Shown piece by piece: positions 1 to 8,693 of a DNA stretch of 64,000 nucleotides. Each line of letters opens with the position of its first letter. Position 1 is the first letter of the stretch. Source of the DNA: Oreohelix idahoensis (lineage: Eukaryota; Mollusca; Gastropoda; Stylommatophora; Oreohelicidae); contig JAMPIV010013754.1 of assembly GCA_024509875.1 (NCBI GenBank), forward strand, positions 149,584 through 213,583, in the 5' to 3' direction. The notes beneath the pieces were generated by a model that was not told where the DNA came from, ran no database searches, and was given only the letters and a program-made list of their open reading frames with translations. The position numbers and the translations under genes are program-made.

Positions 1-167
1 GTTAATAACTCCACTTCTATATAAGATATAAACAATCTTTAGAGCGAAAAATAGAGGGAATTTATTCAAGATTTAGCATATTTCATTGTGAGAATGTTAA
101 CTTTCAAATTGTTCATTTCGGATACAAAGCTGAACACGATTTTGAAGTGCTCCTAAACGGCCTAACG
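1..167. other. unassigned flank, nothing recognised
   Basis: AT-rich sequence with no reading frame, repeat or RNA structure that I recognise. It lies just beyond the poly-A end of the RTE LINE and is probably the original target of that LINE. Confidence 0.4.
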
Positions 168-265
168 TTTTTTTTTCTTTTAATACTGTATCCCACTCAA
201 CCCTTGATGGGTTATAATTAGGACATCATCAATACCCATTAGCTCCCCAAGGAGCATAGGCCATC
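168..265 (-). mobile_element. 3' end of RTE-type LINE, cut off by LTR element
   Basis: On the minus strand this is the last few codons, stop and short 3' UTR of the LINE whose body lies at 17252-19130. If LTR element copy 2 and one 5-bp target copy are removed mentally, the reading frame from 17252 runs on into this piece and ends a few residues later, the usual end of RTE-type ORFs. An A-rich tail follows (T-run at 168-176 on the plus strand). Bases 261-265 (CCATC) are the target duplication of copy 2; the partner at 17252-17256 reads CCTTC, one mismatch. Confidence 0.75.
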
Positions 266-2716
266 TGTGGTGAAGTGGGATGTTATAAATATGTATAGGG
301 GACTTAGTGTACTGACTGAGATCAGCTGTGAAGGTATATATATCTAATAAGAGTAGTGTATTATATATAACCTTACTTGCTGCCACATATGTATACCTCA
401 GTCAGAATTATTCTGGAATAGTGTGATGACTACGTTGTATGTCTAGGGTATGTGTATGATGAAGTGTAAGTCATAACAACAACAGACAGATAAACAATTT
501 AATTTATTCCACCACACTTGACAACACTGTGACACTCACATACATATAACACTCTAAAGGATATCTTAAAGGAGTCACTGATAACTTTTCAAATAACAAT
601 ATGTATTCATTGCTGTTATGAATGAATATGTGTCCTGATTCAAATACAAAGGGAACCAGGAATCACAATCAATTTTACTTACAAGTTATATGTACAGAAT
701 TTATCAATATGAATATTGTAGTGACATATATTATTAAAAGTATCCTATGTGTGTCAGTTGTGTAGTAGTAATATGAGGTAATACTGGTTCTGTTTTGTTC
801 AAGCTCTGTTGGTATTTGTCATCATGACTTCAATAGTTTGTCTTTATTGGAACTAGTATTGGAGATGTTCTCAGTTCCTGATATTAAAACAATTTAATTC
901 CCCTCTTAAGTGTATGTTACACTGTCATTTTAAGATGGGAGGACATAATGTTGAGCTCAGCCGGCCACATCAGCTTATCTTGCGTGATGGCGGCAGGAAA
1001 AGACTCCTCTGCTCGATTTCTCCCCTGGGCTCTGGAGACACCTCACTGATAGCTAAATGGACCAAGGAGTATGCTGTCCGACTCTGGATTCAGCAAAGCT
1101 CTGACCAGGTGCTGCTCAATAACGTCAAGACCACGGTCCCTGAAAACAAGAAGGATGTACCTTCTACTTCATAACTAATTGATACTCTAGTTCTACACTG
1201 AGCACAATACATCACAAACATTGAGTTCAGAGCGTTAGGCCAACTGTCAGCTTCATCTGAAATACTTTATACCAGTATTAACCTCCTTAATGGTTACTAC
1301 GCCTCTGCACTTCCAGCATTATTTCTTTCTAGTCAATCATCTAGGTGTCAGTGTACTGTTTGGCCATTCCATGCCGTTTTACTTTCCTCCGACACCTTCT
1401 GTTCAGGCTGGAGCATTATAGGCTTTACATCATGTTTGCTACTGAACTACACATATATACAGGCATAAATTAACAATTCACATTCAATTTTCATTAAAGG
1501 ATACTGAATGTTTCAAGCTTACCACAATTCATAGAATAAACACAGATACATTGACTAGCAATGAATTCTGGCACAAATACTGGCACAAATTCCCATCTGC
1601 TTATGTTCCAGGCTTTTATTTAGCAAAAATATGAGCTGGCTTCAACGCACTGTTGCTTTATCAAGCTTATTTGAACTAGTGGTCTCGAACTAATGCTCCT
1701 AAGTGATTATATCAGCGAGTCTGGCCAATGGAGCCACGTTTCGACAAGTGTTTGAAAAAATTTTACCTTCCTACGTCTCCCCTAACAACCAAAGATAGTA
1801 TTTATAGTCCGACCAATCGTGTTTAGTCTTATATTTGTTGCGCTCCAATCAATTTGGAGTTTACATGGTAGGCTATTTCCGTACGCAAGGTTTTTTTCAA
1901 ACACGTTATAAAAAAATTTTATGAGCAGAAATGATTTCATGTTGTCAGGCATCCCCACTATTTTATTTTGGTTATAACTTGTTAATTCCTAGACTATTTG
2001 CGTAACGTTTTACATATTCTTTGTCAGCAAGCCCTAAGGAACCCAAATATACAAATTTAAAAGAGCTAAGTGGCTGCGTTCAAAATATGCAATTTCTTCT
2101 ACCTCCTGTTTCGAAGATGTGCTGTCTGGGTACTGTAATGTTTTCAAACGTAAACCCATCTATTGTCATCTTTTCTAATAAGAGTTTTTCAGGATTTAAA
2201 AACCTAACTCTGGGAAGGGTAGTGAATTTTATCACTGTCGATTTGAAATAAAGTTAGTGCATGTGGCCTTACACGCGTGATAGTAGTAATTGTGTATCGC
2301 GTTACGCTTGCTGGGGTGGCATTAATAGCGAGACGCGTGTTTAATTTTGCATGCGTTCGGCTTTCTGCCTCTCCCTTCTCTCTATCCTGCTTTATCTGTC
2401 TTTAGTTACGCCGTGTATAAAATGGAATGAATGAAATATTTAAATTAGGTCATTGATCAGCTTGGTATCTCAATGTTTTTCCAAGAAATACAGCACACGT
2501 TTCATTGAAGAACGCGGGTAATAATACATTAGGCTTTTACTATCAACGTGAAAGCGTTACAATTTGCCGACGAAGCAGAAAACAAGGGGGATTTCGAGTA
2601 CAGTCATTGTGACAGCACTGTTATTTTACCATTGCTCTTTTCTTTATTAGAATTTATTTGTTAGGCTTTATATTTACCTGATAATTTATATATGTGGATT
2701 AGAATATTTCACGACA
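266..2716 (-). repeat. 3' LTR of copy 2
   Basis: Near-identical to 14802-17251. On the plus strand it begins TGTGGTGAAG and ends in TTCACGACA, i.e. TGTCGTGAA...CACCACA in element sense. The element's polypurine tract abuts it at 2717-2727. The long LTR holds a CCAAT/TATA pair and an antisense 86-codon ORF (914-1174). A second antisense ORF of 76 codons at 2021-2251 is also kept in the partner LTR (16556-16786), with one I/V change. Confidence 0.9.
914..1174 (+). CDS. 86-aa antisense ORF inside the LTR, function unknown
   Basis: An open frame of 86 codons running opposite to the retrotransposon. The same frame is intact at 15450-15710 and, with small changes (88 aa), at 5116-5382. It is visibly richer in G and C than the AT-rich LTR around it, ends with a Lys/Asp/Ser-rich tail and has no membrane segment or motif that I recognise. 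In the older solo LTR (about 24175-24420) it is broken, and in the 3' LTR of copy 1 a 483-bp deletion removes it, so the LTR does not depend on it. It may be a captured exon-like fragment or a chance frame. I see no proof of translation. Confidence 0.3.
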   Translation: MLHCHFKMGGHNVELSRPHQLILRDGGRKRLLCSISPLGSGDTSLIAKWTKEYAVRLWIQQSSDQVLLNNVKTTVPENKKDVPSTS

Positions 2717-2727
2717 CCTCCCCTCTT
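2717..2727 (-). other. polypurine tract of copy 2
   Basis: Reads AAGAGGGGAGG in element sense, directly before the 3' LTR start TGTCGTG. This is the expected plus-strand primer site, and copy 1 has the same 11 bases at 10184-10194. Confidence 0.8.
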
Positions 2728-2777
2728 AAAACAGACATTCCATGTCAGTCCTTTATTCTATATACACATAGATAAAT

Positions 2778-3176
2778 GTAAGTCAACTTGACTTTACTCT
2801 GCTGTAGAGCTATCATGGTTTTATGTAGTTGGGTCCAATCAGAGTAGGCACTACTCATGAAATCTGCCTCAGACTTCTACAACCAATAATATATTTCGGT
2901 TATGTTACTGAACAGCCGCAAGTGTGATTGCTTGTCTTAATGCTGCTTTGCAACCCGTATTCACCATTTCTCTTCTCTGAGTCTGCGCAATGACATGTCC
3001 AGAGAATATTATATTTCCCTCAAAATGTACGTTATGAGGAGATAACATATACCTGGTGATAGCAGAGTTTTCGTAGTGGATCCCATAATCTTCTTATTAT
3101 CCTGTATGAAACATTCGGAATATCCTCAATCAAAGAGGCAACTCAGGGATTCATTACGTTCCTCCGAAATGTTTAC
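2778..3176. other. ~400-bp segment unique to copy 2, replacing RT C-half and RNase H
   Basis: Copy 2 matches copy 1 from the polypurine tract to about 2777 and again from 3177 (RT). The ~400 bp between has no counterpart in copies 1 or 3. Both RT versions carry TTGGAT at the break, which suits template switching during reverse transcription. No domain recognised; the frames contain stops. Confidence 0.6.
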
Positions 3177-3591
3177 ATCCAACAATTTTCTCCTCATTCT
3201 AGAGAAGACACTAGGCGCATTCTTCAATCCAAATGGCAATCTATTAAACTCATAGTGTCCTTCTGAGGTACTAAAGGCTAGGTATGGTCTAACCTCAGGC
3301 TTTACTGGAATCTGATAGTATCCTTTACTGAGATCCACTTTTGAGAAATATTTAGCTTTATTTAGTCTGGCAAACAGCTGATTTGTATCCGGCAATGGAT
3401 CCACCTGTCCTTCTGTAATAGCATTCAGTCTCCTGTAATCTATACAGAGTCTATGTTCTCCAGAGGGCTTCCTTAAGAGTACAACACCGGAACTATATGA
3501 GGATTCACTGTGTGAAATAATTCCCTCCTTCAATAGATAGTCTATCTCTTCCTTCAAAGCTTTCTCCTTAGCAAACGGAATCGAATATGGT
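3177..3591 (-). pseudogene. reverse transcriptase N-terminal half, copy 2
   Basis: Minus-strand continuation of the RT that is cut by copy 1; the upstream part lies at 12152 onward. It shows the primer-grip side and fingers (EGIISHSES, then VVLLRKPSGEHRLCIDYR), the motif A region with its first catalytic Asp (KVDLSKGYYQIPVK) and motif B (RLPFGLKNAPSVFSRM). The homology stops after RKLLD, before the xxDD box, and switches to unrelated sequence. This RT cannot be active. Unlike copy 1, it keeps the frame through VVLLRKPSGE. Confidence 0.85.
3587..3591. repeat. target-site duplication ATGGT (left) of copy 1
   Basis: ATGGT lies directly before the LTR start TGTCGTGG and recurs exactly at 12147-12151 after the other LTR. 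The flanking bases join into an unbroken RT coding sequence of copy 2, proving insertion of copy 1 into copy 2. Confidence 0.95.
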
Positions 3592-4484
3592 TGTCGTGGA
3601 ATATTCTAATCCACATATATAAATTATTAGGTAAATATGAAGCCTAACAAATAAAATTAATAAAGAAAAGAGCAATGGTAAAATAACAGTGCTGTCACAA
3701 AGAAGGTACTCGAAATCCCCCTTGTTTTCTGCTTCGTCTGCAAATTGTAACGCTTTCACGTTGATAGTAAAAGCTTACTGTATTATACCCGCTTTCTTCA
3801 ATGAAACGTGTGCTGTATTTCTTGGAAAAACATTGAGAGGCAGACTGCGTAATGACCTAAATTAATCCTAACATTAATTATACTGCGTTACCAAAACGAA
3901 CGAACAGATGGACTCAAATAGAAAGAGAGAGGGGCGAATAAAGCCGAACGCATGCAAAATTAAACACGCGTCTCGCTATTAATGCCACCCCCACCCCGCG
4001 TCGCGCGATACACAATTACTACTATCACGCGTGTTAGGCTACAAGCACTAACTTTTTCGGACGGACAGTGATAAATTCACTACCCTTCCCAGAGTTAGGT
4101 TTTAAAATCAAAAAAAACGCTTATTAGGAAAGATAACAATAGATGGGTTTACGTTTGAAAACATTACAGTACCCAGACAGCACATCTTCGAAACAGGAGG
4201 TAGAAGAAATTGCATATTTTGAACGCAGCCACGTAGCTCTTTTAAATTTGGATATTTGGGTTCCTTAGGGCTTGCTGACAAAGAATATGTAAAACGTTAC
4301 GCAAATAGTCCAGGAATTAATAAATTATAACCAAAATAAAATAGTGGGGATGCCTGACAACATGGAATCATTTCTGCTCATAAAATTTTTTTATAACGTG
4401 TTTGAAAAAACCTTACGTTACAGAAATAGCCTACCATGTAAACTCCAAATTGATTAGAGCGCAACAAATGAAAGACTAACCACG

Positions 4485-4503
4485 ATTGGTCGGGCTATAA
4501 ATA
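4485..4503 (+). promoter_or_regulatory. LTR promoter: inverted CCAAT box and TATAAATA
   Basis: ATTGG at 4485-4489 followed closely by TATAAATA at 4496-4503, in the sense orientation of the element. The same pair recurs at about 11088-11105 in the 3' LTR and, inverted, in the copy 2 LTRs and the solo LTR. Conservation and spacing fit an RNA polymerase II core promoter. Confidence 0.55.
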
Positions 4504-4678
4504 CTATCTTGGTTGTTAGGGAGACGTAGGAAGGTAACATTTTTTCAAACACTTGTCGAAACGTGGCTCGATTGGCCAGACTCGCTGATATAATCACTTA
4601 GGAGCGTTAGTTCGAAACCACTTGTTTAAATAAGCTTGATAAAGCCACAGTGCGTTGAAGCCAGCTCATATTTTGCTA

Positions 4679-4684
4679 AATAAA
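4679..4684 (+). terminator. LTR polyadenylation signal AATAAA
   Basis: AATAAA lies 176-183 bases downstream of the TATA box, as expected at the end of an LTR R region. Other AATAAA-like hexamers exist in this AT-rich LTR, so the choice rests on its position after the promoter. Confidence 0.4.
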
Positions 4685-5115
4685 AGCCTGGAACATAAGC
4701 AGATGGGAATTTGTGCCAGAATTCATTGCTAATCAACGTATCTGTGTTTATTCTATGAATTGTGGTAAGCTTGAACCATTCAGTATCTTTTAATAAAAAT
4801 TGAATGTAAATTGTTAATTTATGCCTGTATATATATGTGTAGTTCAGTGGCAAACAGGAGATAAAGCCTATAATGCTCCAGCCTGAACAGAGGGTGTCGG
4901 AGGGAAGTAAAACGGCATGGAATGGCCAAATAGTACACTGACACCTGGATGATTGACTAGAAAGAAATAATGCTGGAAGTGCAGAGGCGTGGTAACCATT
5001 AAGGAGGTAAATACTGGTATAAAGTATTTCAGATGAAGCTGACAGTTGGCCTAACGCTCTGAACTCAATGTTTGTGATGTATTGTGATCAGTGTAAAAAA
5101 GAGAGTATAAGTTAG

Positions 5116-5382
5116 TTATGAAGTAGAAGGTACATCCTTCTTGTTTACAGGGACCGTGGTCTTGATGGTACTGAGCAGCACCTGGTCAGAGCTTTGCTGA
5201 ATCCAGAGTCGGACAGCATACTCCTTGGTCTTTTTAGCTATCAGTGAGGTGTCTCCAGAGCCCAGGGGAGAATTCGAGCAGAGGAGTCCTTTCCTGCCGC
5301 CATCACGCAAGATAAGCTGATTTGGCCAGCTGAGCTCAACATTATGTCCCCTCATCTTGAAATGACTTTGTAAAAATAACAT
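5116..5382 (-). CDS. 88-aa antisense ORF in copy 1 5' LTR
   Basis: Homologue of the frame at 914-1174, antisense to copy 1. Most residues are kept and the same tail (KKDVPSTS) ends it. Two residues longer at the start region because of local indels. It is absent from the 3' LTR of the same element through a 483-bp deletion. No motif recognised. Confidence 0.3.
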   Translation of the reverse strand: MLFLQSHFKMRGHNVELSWPNQLILRDGGRKGLLCSNSPLGSGDTSLIAKKTKEYAVRLWIQQSSDQVLLSTIKTTVPVNKKDVPSTS

Positions 5383-6031
5383 TCAGAGGGGAATTTAATT
5401 GTCTTAATATCAGGAACTGAGAACATCTCCAATACTAGTCCCAAAAAGACAAACTATTGAAGTCATGATGACAAATACCAACAGAGCTTGAACAAAACAA
5501 AACCAGTATTACCTCATATTACCACTACACAACTGACACACATAGGATATTTTTAATAATATATGTCACTACAATATTCATATTGATAAAGTCTGTACAT
5601 ATACTTGTAATTAAAATTGATTGTGATTCCTGGTTCCTTTGTATTTGAATCAGGACACATCTACCTTTATGACAACAATGAATACATATTGTTATTTGAA
5701 AAGTTATCAGTGACTTCTTTAAGATATCCTTGTAGAGTGTTTTATGTATGTGAGTGTCACAGTGTTGTCAAGTGTCGTGGAATAACTTAAATTGTTTATC
5801 TGTCTGTTGTTGTTTTGACTTACCCTTCAACATACACATACCCTAGACATATAACGTAGTCATCACACTATTCCAGAATAATTCTGACTGAGATATATAT
5901 ATATGTGGCAGCAAGTAAGGTTATCTATAATACACTACTCTCATTAGATATAGATACCTTCACAGCTGATCTCAGTCAGTACACTAAGTCCCCCTATAAA
6001 TATTTATAACATCCCACTTCACCACATATAT

Positions 6032-6049
6032 TGGGGTCTCGCTCTTGGG
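6032..6049 (+). other. primer-binding site of copy 1
   Basis: TGGGGTCTCGCTCTTGGG starts 5 bases after the LTR end. It begins with TGG, complementary to a tRNA CCA end, and is conserved in copy 2 (inverted at about 14779-14797). Which tRNA primes cannot be settled by eye. Confidence 0.55.
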
Positions 6050-6228
6050 ATTTTGAATCTTTCCCTATTAAAAATATTGGGGGTAATTTACTTCAGGGAA
6101 TATAAGAATTAAAAGGTATCCTTGGGTGGAATTAAATAAGGTTGAGCTCACGGTGCCTGTGTTGTCCATTAGATATATTTAGAGATTAAATTGTTGGTTA
6201 GACATTGTAGAAATTTACCTGATAGACA

Positions 6229-7455
6229 ATGGCGGACCTGGCCAAGTTTCGATCTGCTGCTGTACAGACTGCAAAAGAGTTAGGATTAGATGGGCAAGTT
6301 ATGGTTGCCTATGTCACTACGGAATGTGACAAATTTATTGAACGCGAAGAAAGAAGATTAGAAAAAGAGGCCGAAAGAAAGTTAGAGGTTGAGACTAAGA
6401 GGTTGCAAGCTGAGGCTGAGACTAAGAGGTTGCAGATTGAGGCTGAGGCTAAGAAATTGGAAGCAGAAGAAAGAAGATTGACTGCCGAAAGGGAAGACAA
6501 GAGATTAGCTGCAGAAAGGGAAGCAGAAGATAAGAGATTACAAAGGGAACATGAGTTACGACTCAGGGAATTTGAGTTTCAAGGCCATGCTCCTGAAAAT
6601 TGTGCCAGTCCCTTTGCCTCTGATGCCACTGCTAGCCAAGGAGCCTCAACCTCAGCTATGAATTTTCATTTAGATCATTTTGTTGAGAAAGACGATGATA
6701 TAGAGAGCTACCTAAATAGGTATGAACTATTAGCTACCACATATGGGTTAGAGAGAGAAAGGTGGAGCTTAAAGTTATCTCAGGGACTTCGTGGGGCAGC
6801 TTATGAAGTTTTTGCAAAAATGAGCAGAGGTGATCAGAAAAATTATGACATGCTAAAGCAGGCTCTTTTGTTAAGATATGAAAAGAATGCAGAATTCTAT
6901 AGGAAAAAATTTAGGAATGCTAAACTACTGTCAGGTGAAACCTATCACCAGTTCTCTGCACGAATAGAGACATACTTGGAGAAATGGACTTCTCTGGGGA
7001 AAACCCAAGATCTTAAGGAAATGGTCCTTATAGAGCAATTAAGAGAGTCCATGGCTCCAGACCTGAGAAAGTTTCTAATGGAACAAGGTGCAGAGAGGCT
7101 GGGTGAGTTGCTAAATGTTGCTGAAAGGTATCAAGCAGCTCAAGCAGAGGTAACAGGTAATAAAAAGAAACAAGTGGATAACTTTAGGGCACCACAGAAC
7201 TTTAATCAATTTGATCCTAGGGATCAAAACAAAGGTAAGCACCAATTTGATAGGCCACGGTATGAAAATAAAAATAAAAACCCACAATTCGATGAAAGGA
7301 AATATGATGAAAGAAAATCTTTCAACCAAGGAAAAAGGTGGTGTAAAAATTGTAAGATGAACAATCATGACACTGACCGTGCAGAAGGAAACCTGTGTAT
7401 ATGGCAACCCTTCAGGTCAGGTCGACCTCAAGACAGGAGGAGGATATTATGTTAG
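6229..7455 (+). CDS. gag polyprotein, copy 1 (SCAN-like capsid, coiled coil)
   Basis: A 408-aa intact frame starting with MADLAKFRS. Residues ~36-118 are a highly charged Glu/Lys/Arg coiled coil made of short degenerate repeats (KRLQAEAET type). Residues ~145-305 are the capsid region, and ~222-305 (FYRKKFRNAKLLSGETYHQF ... LLNVAERYQAAQ) look like a SCAN domain. This fits established knowledge that vertebrate SCAN domains derive from Gmr1-like gag. Then comes a basic Asn/Gln/Asp-rich linker and a CCHC zinc knuckle starting CKNC at residue 372. Two compensating single-base indels here remove the last Cys (DTDRAEG instead of DTDRC), so the knuckle is probably broken. The start is the same ATG as in copy 2. 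It assembles virus-like particles and packages element RNA. Confidence 0.85.
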   Translation: MADLAKFRSAAVQTAKELGLDGQVMVAYVTTECDKFIEREERRLEKEAERKLEVETKRLQAEAETKRLQIEAEAKKLEAEERRLTAEREDKRLAAEREAEDKRLQREHELRLREFEFQGHAPENCASPFASDATASQGASTSAMNFHLDHFVEKDDDIESYLNRYELLATTYGLERERWSLKLSQGLRGAAYEVFAKMSRGDQKNYDMLKQALLLRYEKNAEFYRKKFRNAKLLSGETYHQFSARIETYLEKWTSLGKTQDLKEMVLIEQLRESMAPDLRKFLMEQGAERLGELLNVAERYQAAQAEVTGNKKKQVDNFRAPQNFNQFDPRDQNKGKHQFDRPRYENKNKNPQFDERKYDERKSFNQGKRWCKNCKMNNHDTDRAEGNLCIWQPFRSGRPQDRRRILC

Positions 7456-8228
7456 ATACCACTCCAGAAGAGATGAGGAAGGCACAGGCTGGGGATAAAA
7501 CACTCAAGCCTTGTTTCAGAAAATTGTCAACTTGTCATACAACTCCAGGCAAGGGAGATTTTTACATGAAAAACAAGTTGATGTATAGGAAGGCCGGAAC
7601 TAGATCCCATGGTCACGGACAGCTGGTTCTTCCAAAAAGATACAGGGCAGACTTAATAAGGAGCCTACATGTGAAACCAGATGGGGACCATGAGAAGATA
7701 GGTACCATCATTCAAAAGGTGGCTCACAATTATTATTGGCCCAAAGCCAGATGGGACATTGAGAATTTTGTAGAAAGGTGTAGCATAGCACATGAGGGAA
7801 CACCCACAAGTGGGAACATGGATCAGGACCTGGACACGCCACGGGGCAAAATTAGGCCTGATAATAAAAAGAAAAATAGATTTGATAAAGTTGACCAAAT
7901 GGAATGGGAAGCCCCTTTTCACGGACAAGCTTCACTTAACTGTTTTACAATGGCCACTATGCGGAGAGTGCAAAAAGATGTCTTACCCCAGGATAAGCCG
8001 ACAATCCCTCAATCGGACTTAAACCAACTGGAGGAAGAAGATGTAGAGAGGAAATCTCTCATCAAGAATTTTAAGAGGGGAGAAAGCCCCAAGACAAGAA
8101 AAATTGGTAGCGGTCGTTTTGTGAATGATAATTCTGGGAGGAAAAATCATCACTATAAAGCTTCGAGTGGAAGAGACCATACCGGTGCATGGACAAATAG
8201 GTCCACACAATTAAAGGTCCATATGTAG
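7395..8228 (+). pseudogene. integrase zinc-finger region, copy 1, without catalytic core
   Basis: The frame overlaps the end of gag. It contains the integrase N-terminal zinc-binding pattern: LHVKPDGDHEK supplies two His, NYYWPKARWDI is the typical centre, and ERCSIAH holds the first Cys, but the second Cys of the CxxC is not there. Instead of the DDE core (about 160 aa with D, D and E) there follow ~140 residues of Lys/Asp/Asn-rich sequence. A missing G in the GG at 8216-8217 (copy 2 has GGG) leads to the stop at 8226-8228. The frame is -1 relative to gag. Subfamily B shows gag running in frame into protease, so this shift looks like a deletion scar. Confidence 0.75.
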
Positions 8229-8230
8229 CT

Positions 8231-8659
8231 TTGTTAAGAACGTGGACTGATGAAAAGGCAGAGGAAAACATTACATCTTCATACCAATATGTGAATGAGC
8301 TGACCACTCGTTTAAAAACTGGCTGTAAACTTGCCAATGAAAATTTGAAACAAGCCAGGAAGAAACATGCTGCCTATTATAACAGGAAGGCGAAAGACAG
8401 AAATTTGGCTGTGGGAGAGAACGTACTGCTTCTTTTGCCCGGGAGTCAGAATAAGTTACAAATTGGATGGCAGGGTCCATATACAGTTCTAGAGAAGGTG
8501 TCTAGAACAAATTATAAGATAGATAAGAAGGGGAAAGAAAAAATCTATCATGTGAATCTCCTGAAGAAATATTTGGAAAGAGAACATCAGGAGGAGACAC
8601 ACTTGTTGACCTTGTCCATCGCCATGGAGATGAAAAAAGGAACCACTTTCATCATTTGA
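8231..8659 (+). pseudogene. integrase C-terminal (GPY/F) domain, copy 1
   Basis: Shows the classical end of a Ty3/gypsy integrase: helical linker (NELTTRLKTGCKLANENL, QARKKHAAYYNRKAK), GENVLLLLPGSQNKL, the GPY/F motif IGWQGPYTVLEKV, and FHVNLLKKY-like IYHVNLLKKYLERE. In life it binds DNA next to the catalytic core. Here it is separated from the zinc-finger part by a frameshift and no core lies between. The frame closes at 8659 because copy 1 has six A where copy 2 has five, near 8633-8638. RT follows immediately, which gives the INT-before-RT order. Confidence 0.8.
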
Positions 8660-8693
8660 ATATCCATTACACCCCTGTGAGACAGCAGCACAG

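Larger units (their letters stand above)
3592..6026 (+). repeat. 5' LTR of copy 1 (2435 bp)
   Basis: Starts TGTCGTGGAATATTC and ends TTCACCACA. The CCAAT/TATA pair lies ~0.9 kb in and AATAAA follows ~180 bp later. This suggests U3 of about 0.93 kb, R below 0.2 kb and an unusually long U5 of about 1.3 kb. The boundary assignment is inference. Confidence 0.92.

Noticed and set aside
7380..7455. Programmed -1 frameshift between gag and pol
   Set aside because: No convincing slippery heptamer is seen, and comparison with unit B explains the frame change as the scar of the protease deletion.
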